From Pseudorhodobacter sp. (GTDB lineage Bacteria > Pseudomonadota > Alphaproteobacteria > Rhodobacterales > Rhodobacteraceae), in the NCBI GenBank assembly GCA_014378345.1, contig JACMNW010000450.1, positions 1 to 5,978 on the forward strand: a stretch of DNA of 5,978 nt, written 5' to 3'. The translations under genes were made by a program, and so were the position numbers. This document shows, one piece after another, positions 5,820-5,978 of this stretch; within the stretch, counting starts at the first letter, position 1; each line of letters starts with the position of its first letter. A model generated the notes under the pieces. It was given only the letters and a program-made list of their open reading frames with translations. It was not told the DNA's origin and did no database searches.

Positions 5820-5820
5820 A
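5804..5820. promoter_or_regulatory. LysR-type operator TGTTAG-N5-CTAACA (T-N11-A box)
   Basis: TGTTAGCCAATCTAACA has perfect 6-base arms around a 5-base centre, and its inner part TTAG-N5-CTAA is the T-N11-A form recognised by LysR-family proteins. It starts one base upstream of the LysR GTG codon. Its centre is about 62-63 bases before the expected transcription start of the divergent gene (about 5875). That is the classical position of the LysR recognition site at an activated promoter, and binding here would also occlude the regulator's own start. Confidence 0.65.
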
Positions 5821-5839
5821 AATTAACAAAATCGCTGAC

Positions 5840-5868
5840 TTGGGATTGTCATAAATTTCGCCTATAGA
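5840..5868 (+). promoter_or_regulatory. Candidate sigma-70 promoter of the gene at 5902
   Basis: TTGGGA (5840-5845) and TATAGA (5863-5868) are separated by 17 bases, each matching four of six consensus positions. The transcript would start near 5875, about 27 bases before the ATG at 5902. The imperfect boxes and the upstream LysR palindrome fit a promoter that needs an activator. TTGTCA at 5846-5851 is a better -35 word but is only 11 bases from this -10. Confidence 0.4.
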
Positions 5869-5901
5869 ATGCTTATGACACTACGCAAAAAGGAGCAAGT
5901 C

Positions 5902-5978
5902 ATGTTACATATTTTCGCAGATGCGCTGCTGATTGCAGCAAGGATGGACCCGGTTCGTGGCGCTGAATACCCAGCCCA
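5902..5978 (+). CDS. Start of an unidentified gene, probable LysR target
   Basis: Only the first 25 codons are present: MLHIFADALLIAARMDPVRG followed by AEYPA, then the window ends. AGGAG at 5891-5895, six bases before the ATG, is the clearest ribosome binding site in the window. An in-frame ATG at 5875 would give nine extra residues (MTLRKKEQV), but it coincides with the predicted transcript start and has no binding site. I do not recognise the family from these residues. They show a short mildly hydrophobic stretch (FADALLIAA) but no clear signal peptide. Divergent placement from a LysR regulator and the operator between them suggest that it is that regulator's main target. Confidence 0.6.
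   Translation, partial: MLHIFADALLIAARMDPVRGAEYPA

Noticed and set aside
1..5978. Mobile element, CRISPR array, tRNA/rRNA gene or defence system
   Set aside because: No transposase, integrase, spaced repeat array, tRNA-like fold or toxin/nuclease gene was seen. The coding content is conserved chromosomal regulation.

Overview
The window looks like chromosomal DNA of an alphaproteobacterium of the Rhodobacterales (Roseobacter/Rhodobacter group). The main reason is the gene set at its centre: a RegB-type redox sensor kinase diverging from senC, regA and an H-NS-like hvrA. This is the regB / senC-regA-hvrA arrangement known from Rhodobacter capsulatus (prrB/prrC/prrA in R. sphaeroides). No RNA gene, insertion sequence, CRISPR array or phage gene is visible.

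Left third (1-1804, minus strand): a start-proximal fragment that is probably tsaE (1-38). Ahead of it is a 526-residue membrane-anchored protein (100-1680) with about four PAS-like modules and no kinase domain. Its tsaE neighbour, PAS architecture and upstream full CtrA box (1734-1748) make it a candidate DivL-type cell-cycle protein that has lost its catalytic end. The 124-base gap between it and regB holds the CtrA box and a perfect 12-base palindrome.

Centre (1805-4895): regB (minus) and senC-regA-hvrA (plus) diverge from an 82-base intergenic region with two perfect palindromes. RegB senses quinone/redox state and phosphorylates RegA. RegA controls respiration, photosynthesis, and carbon and nitrogen fixation genes in relatives. 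SenC is a Sco1-type copper/thiol protein for cytochrome oxidase. HvrA is a small H-NS-like DNA-binding protein that, in R. capsulatus, adjusts photosynthesis gene expression. Diagnostic residues are all present: RegB GGLANPF, phospho-His and redox Cys; RegA phospho-Asp and C-terminal HTH; SenC CxxxC plus His.

Right third (4896-5978): a strong hairpin separates hvrA from a convergent LysR-family regulator (4927-5802, GTG start). This regulator diverges from a gene cut off by the window end (from 5902). The space between them has a textbook LysR layout: a T-N11-A palindrome abutting the regulator's start, a 10-base direct repeat at 22-base spacing, and a candidate promoter for the divergent gene about two turns downstream.

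Most of the window is ordinary, conserved genome. The points most worth a second look are the kinase-less PAS protein with its CtrA box, and the LysR operator next to an unrecognised target gene.
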